Shown one piece after another: positions 5,656-6,671 of a stretch of DNA of 6,671 nucleotides. Source of the stretch: Verrucomicrobiota bacterium (lineage in GTDB: Bacteria; Verrucomicrobiota; Verrucomicrobiia; Limisphaerales; UBA1100). The notes under the pieces are model-generated. The model was not told the origin of the DNA. It did no database searches and saw nothing but the letters and a program-made list of their open reading frames with translations. The stretch's first letter is position 1. Each line of letters opens with the position of its first letter. The stretch covers positions 1 through 6,671 of the forward strand of contig JAPKEI010000150.1 of assembly GCA_028872685.1 (NCBI GenBank), written 5' to 3'. A program made the position numbers and the translations under genes.

Positions 5656-6671
5656 ATGAAACATACAAACCTTCTTATGACCTGTGCTCTGGCCATGGTC
5701 TTTTTTGCCTCAGAAGCCTTACAGGCTGCCAAGCCCAACTTCATCATCATCTTTGCCGATGACCAAGGTTATGGTGACTTAAGCTGTTTTGGTTCCAAGA
5801 CCATCCGTACACCGAACATCGATCGCATTGCCAAGGAAGGTCGGAAGTTCACGAGCTTCATGGTGGCCTCCCCGGTTTGCACGCCCTCCCGCTCGGCGTT
5901 ACTCACCGGTTGCTATCCCAAGCGCGTTGGGATGCATCAGCATGTCTTGTTTCCTACATCAACCAAGGGGCTCAACCCCAAGGAACACACCATTGCTGAT
6001 CACTTGAAATCCCAAGGTTATGCCACCGCTTGTTTTGGTAAGTGGCATCTTGGCCACCACAAGGAAGTGCTGCCGACCTCCAACGGCTTCGACACTTACT
6101 TTGGTATCCCTTACTCCAACGACATGAATCATCCCGACAACAAGGGGAAACCTAAAGGCGGTTGGGCAGGTATGGATATTCTCTGGAATGACCCTGAGTC
6201 AACGCTCACCAAGTGGAAGACGCCGCTCTTTGAGGATGAGAAAATCGTTGAACTTCCGGTTGATCAGCGCACCGTCACCCGCCGTTACACCCAGAAGTCC
6301 ATCGACTTTATCACGGCCAACAAGGCTAAGCCCTTTTTTGTGTATCTGCCGCATTCAATGCCACATATCCCGCTCTATGTTCCCGATGATGTCCGCGATC
6401 CCGATCCCAAGAAGGCCTACATTAATACCATTGAGCACATTGATTCTGAAGTGGGGCGTTTGCTCAAGGCACTGGAGGATCTGAAGCTCGTCGATAACAC
6501 CTACGTTATTTATACGACAGATAATGGTCCCTGGCTCCAGTTTCGTCACCACGGAGGTTCCGCGGGGCCCCTTCGCGAGGGCAAGGGAACCACTTTCGAA
6601 GGCGGCCAACGCGTGCCCTGTGTGATGCGCGGTCCTGGTATTCCTGCAGGCACAGTTTGCGATGAACTTAC
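5656..6671 (+). CDS. Exported formylglycine-dependent sulfatase (arylsulfatase family), 3'-truncated
   Basis: The frame runs from ATG 5656 to the window end, giving the first 338 residues of a protein that is usually 450-520 long. It has a Sec signal peptide (residues 1 to about 24, hydrophobic core CALAMVFFASEAL, cleavage near LQA-A). Sulfatase (PF00884) landmarks are in the right order: metal ligands D35-D36 in FADDQGYGDLS; C75-T-P-S-R79, the cysteine converted to formylglycine by a maturase; LTG after it; G128-KWHLG with K129 and H131; H233 in LPHSMPH; D289-N290 in TTDNG; and K310 in GKGTTFEGG, followed by RVPCVMRGPG. All catalytic residues visible in this part are present, so it should be active after maturation, hydrolysing sulfate esters, probably from glycans, in the periplasm or outside. 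The exact substrate cannot be read from the sequence. The start gives a good signal peptide but has no clear Shine-Dalgarno site; internal ATGs at 5677 and 5695 would shorten the signal. The C-terminal subdomain is beyond the window. Confidence 0.95.
   Translation, partial: MKHTNLLMTCALAMVFFASEALQAAKPNFIIIFADDQGYGDLSCFGSKTIRTPNIDRIAKEGRKFTSFMVASPVCTPSRSALLTGCYPKRVGMHQHVLFPTSTKGLNPKEHTIADHLKSQGYATACFGKWHLGHHKEVLPTSNGFDTYFGIPYSNDMNHPDNKGKPKGGWAGMDILWNDPESTLTKWKTPLFEDEKIVELPVDQRTVTRRYTQKSIDFITANKAKPFFVYLPHSMPHIPLYVPDDVRDPDPKKAYINTIEHIDSEVGRLLKALEDLKLVDNTYVIYTTDNGPWLQFRHHGGSAGPLREGKGTTFEGGQRVPCVMRGPGIPAGTVCDEL

Overview
The window looks like a chromosomal segment from a member of the Planctomycetota/Verrucomicrobiota (PVC) group, more likely a free-living, glycan-degrading Verrucomicrobiota or planctomycete than anything else. 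The evidence is a set of families that are strongly enriched there: a DUF1080 (3-keto-disaccharide hydrolase-like) protein, a large 'Planctomycete cytochrome C' protein (PSCyt/PSD domains), its usual partner DUF1552, and a formylglycine-type sulfatase. Assignment to a phylum rests on family content only; no rRNA or tRNA is present.

Layout, all on the + strand: (1) 1-451, the 3' part of a DUF1080 gene cut by the window start. (2) 501-3062, an 853-residue Sec-exported c-type cytochrome with two CxxCH haem sites and PSD3, PSD5, PSD4, PSCyt3 and PSD2 domains. (3) 3081-4484, a 467-residue Tat-exported DUF1552 protein, 18 bases downstream with a clear GGAGG ribosome binding site. (4) 4562-5596, a 344-residue membrane protein of the YdjM/DUF457 metal-dependent hydrolase family, visibly more AT-rich than its neighbours. 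(5) 5656-6671, a sulfatase truncated by the window end, with signal peptide, CTPSR formylglycine motif and all expected metal and sulfate ligands. Intergenic gaps are short (49, 18, 77 and 59 bases). No mobile element, CRISPR array or RNA gene is visible.

How the genes may work together: genes 2 and 3 almost certainly form a translationally linked pair, as such pairs do across PVC genomes, and gene 1 may be in the same transcript. All three, and the sulfatase, are predicted to act outside the cytoplasm. A plausible but unproven reading is extracytoplasmic breakdown of oxidised and/or sulfated glycans, with DUF1080 cleaving 3-keto-glycosides and the dihaem protein handling electrons. The YdjM-like gene does not fit this theme and may be an unrelated insertion.

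Most of the window is ordinary for this group. The points most worth a second look are the poorly understood cytochrome/DUF1552 pair, the variant HxxSHE form of the DUF1552 signature motif, small perfect inverted repeats at three gene junctions (one wrapped around a stop codon with a GNRA loop, one just before a start codon), and the composition break at the YdjM-like gene.
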